A model generated the notes under the pieces. It worked only from the letters and a program-made list of their open reading frames with translations, did no database searches and was not told where the DNA came from. From contig JAAWPV010000012.1 of the NCBI GenBank assembly GCA_022800215.1, forward strand, positions 1 through 34,267: a stretch of 34,267 nt of DNA, read 5' to 3'. Source of the stretch: Oscillospiraceae bacterium. GTDB taxonomy: Bacteria; Bacillota; Clostridia; Oscillospirales; Oscillospiraceae. This document shows positions 14,981 to 23,432 of the stretch, piece by piece. Each line of letters opens with the position of its first letter. Position 1 is the stretch's first letter. The translations under genes and the position numbers were made by a program.

Positions 14981-16540
14981 TCAATCCATAGTATAGGGCT
15001 TGATCTTCCGCACCACGTCCAGGATGGTGCCGTCCCGGGCCTCCAGCACGGCCACCACCCGGTCCTCCCACTCCAAATCGTCAGGCCGGCCCACCAGAGA
15101 GTAGGCCTTGTCCTTCAGCGCCTCGATGGCGACGTGGGGGATGCCCGCTTTGTCCAGGCACTCTATAAGATCGGGCCGCAGGGGGTTGACGGCAATGCCG
15201 TAATCTGTCACCAGCACGTCCACGCAGTCGCCGGGGGTGGTGACGGTGACCACATGCTCGCAGACGGTGGCCATCCTCCCCCGGGTCAGGGGGGTGACGA
15301 TGATGCAGCACTTGCTGCCCGCCGCCGTGTCCGGGTGGCCGCCGGGAGCGCCCCGGAGGACGCCGTCGGAGCCGGTGAGGACGTTGACGTTGAAGCCGGT
15401 GTCAATTTCCAGGGCGGCCAGGACCACAAAGTCCAGCTTGTTCACAAAGGCCCCCTTGTTGGCGGGGTTTGCGTACTGGCTGGCGCTCATCTCATAGTGG
15501 CCGGGGGTCTGGTGGATGGAGTTCACCGCGTCCAGGTCAAAGTCCTGGACGTCGATGACCTTGCCCACCTTGCCCTTTTTCAGCATCTCCACCATAGGGC
15601 CGCAGATGCCGCCGATGGCCCAGCCCATTTTGATGTCCCGCTGGTCCATATACTGCTCCAGGAACAGGTTGGCGGCCAGGCTGGGCCCGCCCACCCCGGT
15701 CTGGAAGGAGAAACCCTCCTTAAACCAGGGGGTGGCGGCGATGACTTTCGCCACGTTCTCCGCCATCATCAGGTCCCGGGGATTCTGGGAGATTCTTGCG
15801 GCGGCGGAGGCGATCTTCCGGGGATCGCCGATGGAATCCACCACCACAACGGCGTCCACGTCGATGGCCTCCACGCTGGCGGGCATATTGGGAAAGTCCA
15901 CCAGGCAGTCGGTGACCACTACCACGTGGTCGGCATACTTGGCGTCGGTCATGGCGTAGCCCATGGAGCCGCAGTTGCTCTTGCCGCCGACGCCCCGGCA
16001 GTTGCCCACGCAGTCGCTGGTGGGCGCGGCCACAAAGGCGATGTCGATGTGGACCTCCCCGGCCTCGATGGCCCGGGGCCGGCCCCCGTGGGAGCGGATA
16101 ACGGCAGGGGTCTTCAGCTTCCCGGCGGAGACCACCTCACCCATCCGGCCCCGAATGCCCGAGGTCTGGATGCCGATGACCTTGCCCTCCTCGATGTAGT
16201 CGGCGATGGGGTCGTGGGCGGCGCCCAGGCTGGAGGCGGCGATGGTCAGATCACAAAGGCCCAGCTCCTCGATGGCGGCCTTCATCACCAGGTTCACCAC
16301 ATGGTCCCCGTCCCGGAGATGGTGGTGAAAGGAGAAGGTCATGCCGCTCCTGGCTCCGCAGTCCCTGAGGGCCTGGGCGATGGAATCCACCAGCTTGCTC
16401 TCCCGGGGCCTTTCGTACCGCCGGGTCCTGGGGGTGGCCTTTTGGATGTACTTGCCGTCCATATAGTTCTTACCCTGATAGACCTCCTTGCCATCCTTCA
16501 GCAGGGAGTCAGGGATGTCCCGTCCGACTGCGTTTTTCAT
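14981..16540 (-). CDS. citF: Citrate lyase-type alpha subunit (CoA/ACP transferase)
   Basis: This 519-residue alpha subunit belongs to the citrate lyase family. It exchanges the acetyl group on the acyl-carrier subunit for the substrate, forming citryl-ACP (or an analogue) and free acetate. Recognisable blocks are GMTFSFHHHLRDGDHVVNLVM (about 66-86), RGRMGEVVSAGKL (about 130), APTSDCVGNCRGVGGKSNCGSMGYAM (about 170-196), GFSFQTGVGGPSLAANLF (about 275-292) and GAPGGHPDTAAGSK (about 412-425). Length is normal. Its ATG overlaps the citE stop by 4 bp (atga) and has a ggaggtga site inside citE, showing tight translational coupling. Because citC, citX and citG are not in the window, and the cluster carries a hydratase, the natural substrate could be a citrate analogue such as citramalate. 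Confidence 0.93.
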   Translation of the reverse strand: MKNAVGRDIPDSLLKDGKEVYQGKNYMDGKYIQKATPRTRRYERPRESKLVDSIAQALRDCGARSGMTFSFHHHLRDGDHVVNLVMKAAIEELGLCDLTIAASSLGAAHDPIADYIEEGKVIGIQTSGIRGRMGEVVSAGKLKTPAVIRSHGGRPRAIEAGEVHIDIAFVAAPTSDCVGNCRGVGGKSNCGSMGYAMTDAKYADHVVVVTDCLVDFPNMPASVEAIDVDAVVVVDSIGDPRKIASAAARISQNPRDLMMAENVAKVIAATPWFKEGFSFQTGVGGPSLAANLFLEQYMDQRDIKMGWAIGGICGPMVEMLKKGKVGKVIDVQDFDLDAVNSIHQTPGHYEMSASQYANPANKGAFVNKLDFVVLAALEIDTGFNVNVLTGSDGVLRGAPGGHPDTAAGSKCCIIVTPLTRGRMATVCEHVVTVTTPGDCVDVLVTDYGIAVNPLRPDLIECLDKAGIPHVAIEALKDKAYSLVGRPDDLEWEDRVVAVLEARDGTILDVVRKIKPYTMD

Positions 16541-17451
16541 ACAAGGTCACCTCCATACATGCCGCAGGCTTTGGCAAGGCGCAAAGTTCGCTCCGCGCCG
16601 GGGATAAAGGCAATGTCGATCATCTTGCCGTCCACCGTAAAGACCCCCACCCCGGCCGCCGACTGCTCCCGGTAGGCCCTGACGATCTTCTCCGCCTGGA
16701 GGACCTCCTTCTCGGTGGGAGCAAACACCTCATGGACAAAGCGGATCTGCTTGGGGTTGATAAGGCTCTTGCCGTCAAAGCCCATGGCCTTGTTCTGCAA
16801 AACCTCCGCCCGGAACCCCTCCTCGTCGTCCAGGTCGGTGAACACCGTGTCGAAGCACTGGATGCCCGCCGCCCGGGCGGCCAAGAGCATCTGGCCCCGG
16901 GCAAAGAGCATATCCACCCCGTCTCTCTGGGGGGTGGTCTGCATACATTTGCGGAAGTCGCCGCCGGAGATGGCAACGCCGAACATCCGCTGGGAGGCAG
17001 AACAAATTTCATAGGCGTTCAAAATACCCTTGGGGCTTTCCAGGGCGGCCATGAGAAGGGTGCGGCCCTTCTCCACCCCGAACTCCCGCTCGGCTTCCTC
17101 CACGGCGTTCTCCACCGTGTGGACATCCTGGGCGGACTCGCATTTTGCGATGCGGATGCCGTCAGCCCGGCCCGCCACACAGACCCGCACATCCTCCCGC
17201 CAGTGGGGGGTGTCCAGGCCGTTGATGCGAACGATGACCTCGGTGTCGCCGTAGTCGATGGTGGTGAGGGCGTGGTAGAGGGAGAACCGGGCGGCATCCT
17301 TCTGGTTCTCGGCCACCGCGTCCTCCAGGTCCAGCATGATGGAGTCACAGCCGTAGATGTAAGCGTCCTTGATAAGCCCCGGCTTCTGGGCGCTGAGGAA
17401 CATCATGGTCCGGCGGAGCCGGAACCGCTCGGGCTTGGGACGATGGATCAT
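16537..17451 (-). CDS. citE: Citrate lyase-type beta subunit (acyl lyase)
   Basis: This 304-residue TIM-barrel beta subunit (HpcH/HpaI and CitE superfamily) cleaves citryl-ACP, or an analogue, into acetyl-ACP and a 2-oxoacid. Visible blocks are MLDLEDAVAENQKD (about 39-52), VIVRINGLDT (about 72-81, catalytic Arg75), AALESPKGILNAYEI (about 135-149, Mg-ligand Glu138) and FDGKSLINPKQIRFVHEVFAPTEKE. The usual GAED segment with the second Mg ligand reads SGGD (162-165), and the following RT-R stretch reads MQTTPQRDG; the Asp is kept but the pocket differs from E. coli CitE. ATG 17451 is chosen over the longer frame because it overlaps the citD stop by 4 bp and has a ggggaggtg site. Confidence 0.92.
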   Translation of the reverse strand: MIHRPKPERFRLRRTMMFLSAQKPGLIKDAYIYGCDSIMLDLEDAVAENQKDAARFSLYHALTTIDYGDTEVIVRINGLDTPHWREDVRVCVAGRADGIRIAKCESAQDVHTVENAVEEAEREFGVEKGRTLLMAALESPKGILNAYEICSASQRMFGVAISGGDFRKCMQTTPQRDGVDMLFARGQMLLAARAAGIQCFDTVFTDLDDEEGFRAEVLQNKAMGFDGKSLINPKQIRFVHEVFAPTEKEVLQAEKIVRAYREQSAAGVGVFTVDGKMIDIAFIPGAERTLRLAKACGMYGGDLV

Positions 17452-17750
17452 CGCACCGCACCTCCCCAGGGGATATTTTCCTCGCTCTGGTCGCAGGAGC
17501 GGAACACGGCGCACTCCACCCGGGCTTTCAGGGTGCAGTCCAGGGCCCCCTTGTCCACTACGATGACGTGGGCGGCGGTGACCCCCAGCCGCTCCAGCGT
17601 CTCCAGGACGGTGGCCCTTATTTGGCGGCCATACTGGTTCATCACCGAGCTGGAAAGCTCCAGCTCAATGCCGTCCGTCCCCGGCTCCACGGTGACCTGG
17701 GCGTCGCTGGATTCCAGGGTGCCCGCGATGGCAGGCTTCAAAATTTCCAT
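17448..17750 (-). CDS. citD: Citrate lyase-type acyl carrier protein (gamma)
   Basis: This 100-residue acyl carrier subunit of the lyase complex has ILKPAIAGTLESSD at its N-terminus, the family attachment site, where Ser14 should carry the phosphoribosyl-dephospho-CoA arm. The remainder (VMNQYGRQIRATVLETLERLGVTAAHVIVVDKGALDCTLKARVECAVFR) matches CitD. ATG 17750 has an aaggagg site and matches the family start; the open frame to 17783 is rejected. The enzymes that build and attach the arm (CitG, CitX) and acetylate it (CitC) are not nearby, so they must lie elsewhere or the complex is matured differently. It lies 50 bp after the AbrB-type permease. Confidence 0.93.
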   Translation of the reverse strand: MEILKPAIAGTLESSDAQVTVEPGTDGIELELSSSVMNQYGRQIRATVLETLERLGVTAAHVIVVDKGALDCTLKARVECAVFRSCDQSEENIPWGGAVR

Positions 17751-17799
17751 CTGACATCCTCCTTCAAAAATGTTCATAGCCATAGAAAGGCAGTCACTT

Positions 17800-18840
17800 T
17801 TACGAAAACAGGTTCGATACTAGTGCAATGACCTGGGGAAATACCGCAATGACAATCACCATGCGGGCGATCTGGAGCTCCACCACCGCCCTGTCGGTGA
17901 CCCCCAGGTCGGCGGAGATAAGAGCCATATCGCTGGCCCCCGCCGGGGTAGCCATCAGCATACCGGTTTTCCGGGAATAGCCGAAGGCTCTGTGGAGCAG
18001 GTACCCGGTCACCAGGCTGTTGAGGAAATAGACCACCAGGATCAGCAGAGCCGGAAGGAGCAGATACCGCAGCTCCAGCACGTCGTTGCGGGTGATACCG
18101 CAGCCGATGTAGGACCCGGACAGCACCTGGGCCAGCCGCTTGGCCCACATGGGCAGATAGGCCTTCCCCCACAGCAGCTTCAGCACCATCACACCCAGCA
18201 TGGAAAAGAGCAGAGTCCCGGCGGGGATCCCCAGACGTTTTCCAAAAAGGCCGAAAGCGAAGGCCACCGCCAGGGTGAGCAGGAAGACCGGCATCCCCTT
18301 CTGCTTCCCTCCCGCCGACTGTTTCCCGGCGGCATCGTCGCTCCCGCTCTCCTGCTCATGTTTGGTGACCCAGAGAATGAGCATGGGAAACAGCCCGATC
18401 CCGGTGGACATGCGGACAAACTGCAGGATCGCCACCTTACTGGCATCCGCTCCCATGTCCGCCGCGATAATGGGGGCGTCGCTCATGCCCCCCGGCATGG
18501 TGGACATCAGCGCGGTGGTCAGATCCAGCGGACTGCACAGGGTAATGAGGAACCCCAGCAGCAAATTCACCACCAGCAGGGACACGATAACGCTCAGCAG
18601 CGGCTTCCACAGCTTGGGAAGCTCCCTGATGTCTTTGTTGTCCACACCGCAGGCGATGAAGGCTCCCGCCAGACTTTGGGCCGCCAGCTTGGCTTCGCTT
18701 GGCATGGTGGCCCGGCCGGCGGCAATGCTCAGGGCCGCCACCGCCACAATGGCGCCCACCATCATGCCCCCCGGCACCTTCAGCCTGAAGAGGAGAGTTC
18801 CTCCCGCCAGGCCTATCAAAAAAGTAAGTAACAGGTCCAT
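17800..18840 (-). CDS. AbrB-family membrane permease (PF05145 type)
   Basis: This 346-residue polytopic membrane protein of about ten helices belongs to the family loosely called AbrB or putative ammonia monooxygenase (unrelated to the AbrB DNA-binding regulator). The two homologous halves each carry the family loop: MSTMPGGMSDAPIIAADMGADASKVAILQFVRM (about 113-145) and MLMATPAGASDMALISADLGVTDRAVVELQIARM (about 296-330). Members are thought to move small organic compounds, and in tricarboxylate-type clusters they stand where a tctABC or citrate carrier would be. It is the first gene of the abrB-type/citD/citE/citF/LysR operon with its own strong promoter, so it is likely to be the uptake system for the lyase substrate. 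The name is secure, the substrate is inferred. Confidence 0.82.
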   Translation of the reverse strand: MDLLLTFLIGLAGGTLLFRLKVPGGMMVGAIVAVAALSIAAGRATMPSEAKLAAQSLAGAFIACGVDNKDIRELPKLWKPLLSVIVSLLVVNLLLGFLITLCSPLDLTTALMSTMPGGMSDAPIIAADMGADASKVAILQFVRMSTGIGLFPMLILWVTKHEQESGSDDAAGKQSAGGKQKGMPVFLLTLAVAFAFGLFGKRLGIPAGTLLFSMLGVMVLKLLWGKAYLPMWAKRLAQVLSGSYIGCGITRNDVLELRYLLLPALLILVVYFLNSLVTGYLLHRAFGYSRKTGMLMATPAGASDMALISADLGVTDRAVVELQIARMVIVIAVFPQVIALVSNLFS

Positions 18841-18887
18841 TCTTCCATATCCTCCCTCATCAGGGTCCCCCGCCCAAATATGTCTCT

Positions 18888-18916
18888 ATTTTATCAAGGG
18901 GAGGAGGCCCGGTCAA
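18888..18916 (-). promoter_or_regulatory. Sigma-A promoter of the permease-citDEF operon
   Basis: Minus strand -35 TTGACC (18911-18916), 17-bp spacer, -10 TAAAAT (18888-18893), near consensus and 48 bp before the permease start. It shows that the operon can be read independently of the hydratase gene. Confidence 0.7.
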
Positions 18917-18932
18917 GCGGGATCTTCTTATG

Positions 18933-18974
18933 CCGCCCTGCCGAAGGTACAAAATTGTACCTTCGGCAGGGCGG
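18933..18974 (-). terminator. Terminator of the aconitase-family gene
   Basis: Perfect 20-bp arms (18933-18952 and 18955-18974) with a 2-nt centre form a 42-bp near-perfect palindrome, 22 bp after the hydratase stop and upstream of the next promoter. It separates the hydratase transcript from the permease-citDEF transcript. Confidence 0.75.
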
Positions 18975-18995
18975 TGACCGTCATGGACAGTCCGA

Positions 18996-21263
18996 TCAAT
19001 GGTTCCTGTAATAGTTGATGAGGCAGCCGTCGGCGATGATCTGCCGCTCGTCGTCAGTGAGGTCCCCGGTGGAGACCTTGATTTTGGAAACGGCGCCGCC
19101 GGACTTCACCACATAGGCGTCAAAGTCGTTGACTTTGCCCAATATGGCCTTCCGGACCCCAGGGATGAAGACATAGTCCCCCAGCTCGAAAGCGGTCTCG
19201 TCCTCCACCAGCAGGGGCAGGATGCCCCAGTTGATGCAGTTGGAGCGGTAGCGCTTGGTGGCGTACTCCCTGGCCAGGTTGGCTCCCCCGCCCAGCACCC
19301 GCTGGCAGGAGGCGGCCTGTTCCCGGGCGGAGCCGTCTCCGGGCTTGTTGGCGTAGATGGCGGAGGCGATGACCGTGTGGGTGGGGTCCACCTTCAGGGT
19401 CCCGGCAAGGGCGGCATAGACGGCCTCCACCTCGGCGGGAAGGTCCTTGCCCGCCTCCCGGCCCACCTCCAAGGCGTGGACTGCCTTGGCCCGGCCCACA
19501 TACTCCGGATCCTTCCGGGAGAGGGCAAACTCCGCAAGGCGTAGGGGGTTGGAGCGGTAGGAGGAGGTCTCCCCCGAGGGGATAAGTTCATCGGTGGTGG
19601 TGACGGGGTCAGTGATGTAGGAACAGACCTTCAGCAAAAGGTCCTCCGTAAGCGTGGGCTGCTCCGGCCAGTCCTTGATGTTGGGGCCCATCTTCAGCTC
19701 GTGGTCGGGCTCGGGCTTGCCGAAGCCGTTGTATACCCGCTTGTCATAGACTGCGGGGTCGAAATGGTCGTCGGGGGCGGTGTAGTCCACATCCAGCTCG
19801 GTGGCGGCGGTGAGCCTGCCCCCGCTCCGGGCGGTGGCGGCGATGGACCGGGCGTCCATGAGAGCCACCCCGGCCATCTGGCCCTCCCCAGGCTTGGAGC
19901 CCTCCCGGTTGGGGAAGTTCCGGGTGGTGTGGCGGATGGAGAACTCTCCGTTGGCGGGGGTGTCCCCGGCGCCGAAGCAAGGGCCGCAGAAGCACTCCCG
20001 GATGATGCCGCCGGCGGCGGCAATATCGGTAAGGGCCCCCTGGCGCATGAGCTCCAGGTAGGCGGGCATGGAGCCGGGGTAGACGCTGAAGGTGAAGGCG
20101 CCGTTGCCGCAGCTATGGCCCCGGAGAATATCGGCCACCGCCAGAAGGCTGTCGAAGGTGCCGCCGGAGCAGCCGGCCACAATGCCCTGGTCCACGAAAA
20201 TGTCCTTGCCCCGGACCTTGCTCACAAGGTCCAGGCTGGCCCCGGTGATCTGCCTGTTGGCCTCCACCTCGCAAGCGTAGAAGATGTCTTTGGCGTTGGC
20301 CTTCAGCTCGGCGATGGTGACGGTGTTGGAAGGGTGCATGGGAAGGGCGATGGTGCACTCCACGGTGGCAAGGTCCACATACACACAGCCGTCGTAGTAA
20401 GCCACGTCAGCGGGCTTCATCTCCCTGTAGGCCTCGGGGCGGCCGTGGCGGACAAAGTAGTCCCTGGTCTTCTCGTCGGTGGTCCAGATGGAGGACCAGC
20501 AGGTGGTCTCGGTGGTCATGACGTCAATGCCGTTGCGGTACTCCATAGGCAGATTGGCAACGCCGGGGCCCACGAACTCCATGACCTTGTTCTTCACATA
20601 GCCGTTCTTATAGACCGCCCCGATGATGGAAAGGGCCACATCCTGGGGACCCACCCCGGGCCGGGGGGCGCCGGTGAGGTAGATGGCGATGACCTGGGGC
20701 CGGCGGACGTCGTAGGTGCGGCCCACCAACTGCTTGGCCAGTTCGCCGCCCCCTTCGCCCACCGCCAGGGTACCCAGAGCGCCGTAGCGGGTGTGGGAGT
20801 CGGAGCCCAGGATCATCCGGCCGCAGCCCGCCATCATCTCCCGGTTATAGCTATGGATGTTGGCCATGTTGGTGGGCACATAGATGCCGCCGTACTTGTG
20901 GGCGGCGGAGAGGGCAAACATATGGTCGTCCTCGTTGATGGTGCCCCCCACGGCGCAGAGGGAGTTATGGCAGTTGGTAAGGACGTAGGGCACGGGAAAC
21001 TCGGTCATGCCGGAGGCCCGGGCAGTCTGGATGATGCCCACATATGTAATGTCGTGGCTGGTGAGAGAGTCGAACTTCATGCGAAGTTCCTCCATATCCT
21101 CCACCGTGTTATGGGCCTTCAGGATGGAGTAGGCCATGGTGCCCTTTTGGGCTTCCCCGGCGGAGACGGCCTGGGGCAGGGCGGCCAGCCGCTCCCGGTC
21201 CTCCTCCGTCACGATCTCCTCCCCCCGGAGCAGGTAGATCCCCTTTTCGTACAGCTTGATCAT
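18996..21263 (-). CDS. Aconitase-superfamily hydratase, YbhJ type
   Basis: This 755-residue single-chain [4Fe-4S] hydratase of the aconitase superfamily is close in length and layout to E. coli YbhJ (about 753). Family regions are CHNSLCAVGGTINEDDHMFALSAA (about 98-121), ILGSDSHTRYGALGTLAVGEGG (about 151-172), GIVAGCSGGTFDSLLAVADIL (about 369-389) and CFCGPCFGAGDTP (about 430-442), the last two bearing the cluster cysteines. The C-terminal swivel domain ends with LLVEDETAFELGDYVFIPG. ATG 21263 has a perfect aaggaggt site. It sits just ahead of the permease-citDEF operon on the same strand. Together they could hydrate an unsaturated acid (cis-aconitate, mesaconate or an analogue) and feed the product to the lyase. 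Substrate unknown. Confidence 0.85.
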   Translation of the reverse strand: MIKLYEKGIYLLRGEEIVTEEDRERLAALPQAVSAGEAQKGTMAYSILKAHNTVEDMEELRMKFDSLTSHDITYVGIIQTARASGMTEFPVPYVLTNCHNSLCAVGGTINEDDHMFALSAAHKYGGIYVPTNMANIHSYNREMMAGCGRMILGSDSHTRYGALGTLAVGEGGGELAKQLVGRTYDVRRPQVIAIYLTGAPRPGVGPQDVALSIIGAVYKNGYVKNKVMEFVGPGVANLPMEYRNGIDVMTTETTCWSSIWTTDEKTRDYFVRHGRPEAYREMKPADVAYYDGCVYVDLATVECTIALPMHPSNTVTIAELKANAKDIFYACEVEANRQITGASLDLVSKVRGKDIFVDQGIVAGCSGGTFDSLLAVADILRGHSCGNGAFTFSVYPGSMPAYLELMRQGALTDIAAAGGIIRECFCGPCFGAGDTPANGEFSIRHTTRNFPNREGSKPGEGQMAGVALMDARSIAATARSGGRLTAATELDVDYTAPDDHFDPAVYDKRVYNGFGKPEPDHELKMGPNIKDWPEQPTLTEDLLLKVCSYITDPVTTTDELIPSGETSSYRSNPLRLAEFALSRKDPEYVGRAKAVHALEVGREAGKDLPAEVEAVYAALAGTLKVDPTHTVIASAIYANKPGDGSAREQAASCQRVLGGGANLAREYATKRYRSNCINWGILPLLVEDETAFELGDYVFIPGVRKAILGKVNDFDAYVVKSGGAVSKIKVSTGDLTDDERQIIADGCLINYYRNH

Positions 21264-21379
21264 GACAGTACCTCCTTATATCATTTCTGATGATACCAGC
21301 TTAACCCAGGCGGGCGGAAAAGTAAAATACAAAAACGGGCTTTGCCATGCAAAAATATCATGTGTCCGGTTTCCTTCTC

Positions 21380-21408
21380 TTGCCTTTTCCGGGAACAAGA
21401 GGTAAAAT
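21380..21408 (+). promoter_or_regulatory. Sigma-A promoter of nadE
   Basis: TTGCCT (21380-21385), 17-bp spacer, TAAAAT (21403-21408), 32 bp before the start codon. Confidence 0.7.
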
Positions 21409-21440
21409 AGAAAAAAGTCAACAGGCAGGGAGGTCCTTTT

Positions 21441-23387
21441 ATGCGGGACGGATTCATCAAGGTGGCGGCAGGCACGCCGAAAATCAAAGTAGCGGACTGC
21501 CAGTATAACGCCGGGCAGATCATTTCCCTCATGCAGGAGGCAGCCGGGCAGGGTGTCAAGGTCCTTTGCCTTCCTGAGCTGTGCATCACGGGCTATACCT
21601 GCGGGGACCTCTTTTTGCAGGATACTCTTTTGATGGGGGCCGAGGAGGCCCTGGGCCGCATCCTGGAGGAGACAAAGGAACTGGATATGCTCACGGCGGT
21701 GGGGCTTCCGGTACGGAACCCCTGGGACAACAAACTGTATAATTGTGCCGCTATCATACAAAAGGGAGAGATTTTGGGGCTGGTACCCAAAATCTACATC
21801 CCCAATTACGGAGAATTCTACGAAGGCCGTTGGTTCAGCTCCGGAAAAGACTTGGATGCCACTTTCGACTTTTGCAGTCAAGAGAATGTCAGTCTTTGGA
21901 GCAATTTTCTCTTTGCCTGTGAGAAAATGTCTAATCTGGTGATTGGAGTGGAGATCTGTGAGGACCTCTGGTCAATAGAGCCTCCCTCCAACGCTCTGGC
22001 CCGGGCTGGAGCTACCCTCATTTTGAACCTGTCCGCCTCCGATGAAGTGGCGGGCAAGGCCGACTACCGCCGGCAGCTTGTATTAGGGCAAAGCGCCCGC
22101 TGTATGTGCGGTTATATTTATGCCGATGCAGGAGAGGGAGAGTCCTCCACCGACCTGGTATTCGCCGGGCATAACATGACTGCGGAAAACGGTGTACTGC
22201 TTGCGGAAAAGCGTTTTGAAACAGGACTGACCCTTTCAGAAATTGACGTAAATAAGCTGGTTTATGACCGATGCAGGATAAACACCTTTTCCCCTCCGGA
22301 ACGAGACCCCATGGCCGATGCCCACGGTATTGGTATTGGCCGTACCTATTTCTCTCTGGATGTATCCGACACCCCCCTCACCCGCTCCATCTCCCCCATG
22401 CCCTTCGTTCCCGCCGACCCCGCCCACCGGGCCGAGCGGTGCGAGGAGATTTTGACCATCGCCGCCCTGGGGCTGAAAAAGCGGCTGGAGCACACCCACG
22501 CCGCCGGAGCGGTCATCGGCCTTAGCGGGGGTCTTGATTCCACCCTGGCTCTGCTCATCACCGCCCGGTCCTTCGACCTTTTGGGCCTGGACCGGAAGGG
22601 CATTCTGGCCATCACCATGCCCTGCTTCGGCACCACCAAGCGGACCCGGTCCAACGCGGAAATTTTGGCCTCCGAGCTGGGCGCCTCCTTCCGGGAGGTA
22701 AACATCGCCGCGGCGGTGGAGCAGCACTTCAAAGACATCGGTCAGTCCATGGACAACCAGGATGTGACCTTTGAAAACGCCCAGGCCCGGGAGCGGACCC
22801 AAGTGCTCATGGACCTTGCCAACCAGACAGGAGGGCTTGTCATCGGCACCGGGGACCTTTCCGAGCTGGCCTTGGGCTGGTGTACCTACAACGGGGACCA
22901 CATGAGTATGTACGCCGTCAACGGCTCCATCCCCAAAACTCTGGTCCGCCATCTGGTGACCTACGTGGCCGATGAAAACGAGGGGACAGCCCCCAATCTC
23001 TCCGCCGTCCTCCGGGACATCCTGGCCACCCCCGTCTCCCCCGAGCTTCTCCCCCCCAAGGACGGGGAGATCGCCCAGGTCACCGAGGACATTGTGGGGC
23101 CTTACGAGCTGCACGACTTCTACCTTTATTATGCCATCCGGTGGGGCTTCCCGCCCCGGAAGGTGCTGCGACTGGCGGAAAAGGCCTTTGAGGGCAAGTA
23201 TGACCGGACGGTCCTTCTCAAGTGGCTCAAAAACTTTTACCGCCGGTTCTTCGCCCAGCAGTTCAAGCGCTCCTGCCTCCCCGACGGGCCCAAGGTGGGC
23301 AGTGTGTCCCTCTCCCCCCGGGGGGACTGGAGAATGCCGTCAGATGCGGTAGCCACGTTGTGGTTGGAGGAGCTGGAAAACCTGTAA
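21441..23387 (+). CDS. nadE: Glutamine-dependent NAD+ synthetase
   Basis: This 648-residue two-domain enzyme makes NAD+ from deamido-NAD+, ATP and glutamine-derived ammonia. The N-terminal nitrilase-like glutaminase (about 10-290) shows the Glu-Lys-Cys triad context: LCLPELCITGYTCGDLF (about 37-53), LVPKIYIPNYGEFYEGRWF (about 114-132) and VIGVEICEDLWSIEPPS (about 168-184). The C-terminal synthetase (about 330-640) has the ATP-binding P-loop AVIGLSGGLDSTLALL (about 355-370) and GTGDLSELALGWCTYNGDHMSMYAVN (about 472-497). Length is typical of the long glutamine-dependent type. ATG 21441 has a gggaggt site and its own promoter. It is a single-gene unit with a strong terminator. Confidence 0.95.
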   Translation: MRDGFIKVAAGTPKIKVADCQYNAGQIISLMQEAAGQGVKVLCLPELCITGYTCGDLFLQDTLLMGAEEALGRILEETKELDMLTAVGLPVRNPWDNKLYNCAAIIQKGEILGLVPKIYIPNYGEFYEGRWFSSGKDLDATFDFCSQENVSLWSNFLFACEKMSNLVIGVEICEDLWSIEPPSNALARAGATLILNLSASDEVAGKADYRRQLVLGQSARCMCGYIYADAGEGESSTDLVFAGHNMTAENGVLLAEKRFETGLTLSEIDVNKLVYDRCRINTFSPPERDPMADAHGIGIGRTYFSLDVSDTPLTRSISPMPFVPADPAHRAERCEEILTIAALGLKKRLEHTHAAGAVIGLSGGLDSTLALLITARSFDLLGLDRKGILAITMPCFGTTKRTRSNAEILASELGASFREVNIAAAVEQHFKDIGQSMDNQDVTFENAQARERTQVLMDLANQTGGLVIGTGDLSELALGWCTYNGDHMSMYAVNGSIPKTLVRHLVTYVADENEGTAPNLSAVLRDILATPVSPELLPPKDGEIAQVTEDIVGPYELHDFYLYYAIRWGFPPRKVLRLAEKAFEGKYDRTVLLKWLKNFYRRFFAQQFKRSCLPDGPKVGSVSLSPRGDWRMPSDAVATLWLEELENL

Positions 23388-23398
23388 CATATTACACC

Positions 23399-23432
23399 GA
23401 AGACCCGGTCAGCTCTCACTGACCGGGTCTTC
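23399..23432. terminator. Shared terminator of nadE and the convergent small gene
   Basis: A 14-bp stem gaagacccggtcag/ctgaccgggtcttc (23399-23412 and 23419-23432) with loop ctctca runs into cttctttcc on the plus strand. The restored stop codon of the convergent Cys-rich gene (23409-23411) falls inside its left arm. Confidence 0.8.

Noticed and set aside
15134-16675. 513-codon plus-strand frame opposite citF
   Set aside because: Shadow of citF; GHDV-rich translation without domains.
19701-21290. 529-codon plus-strand frame opposite the hydratase
   Set aside because: Shadow of the aconitase-family gene.
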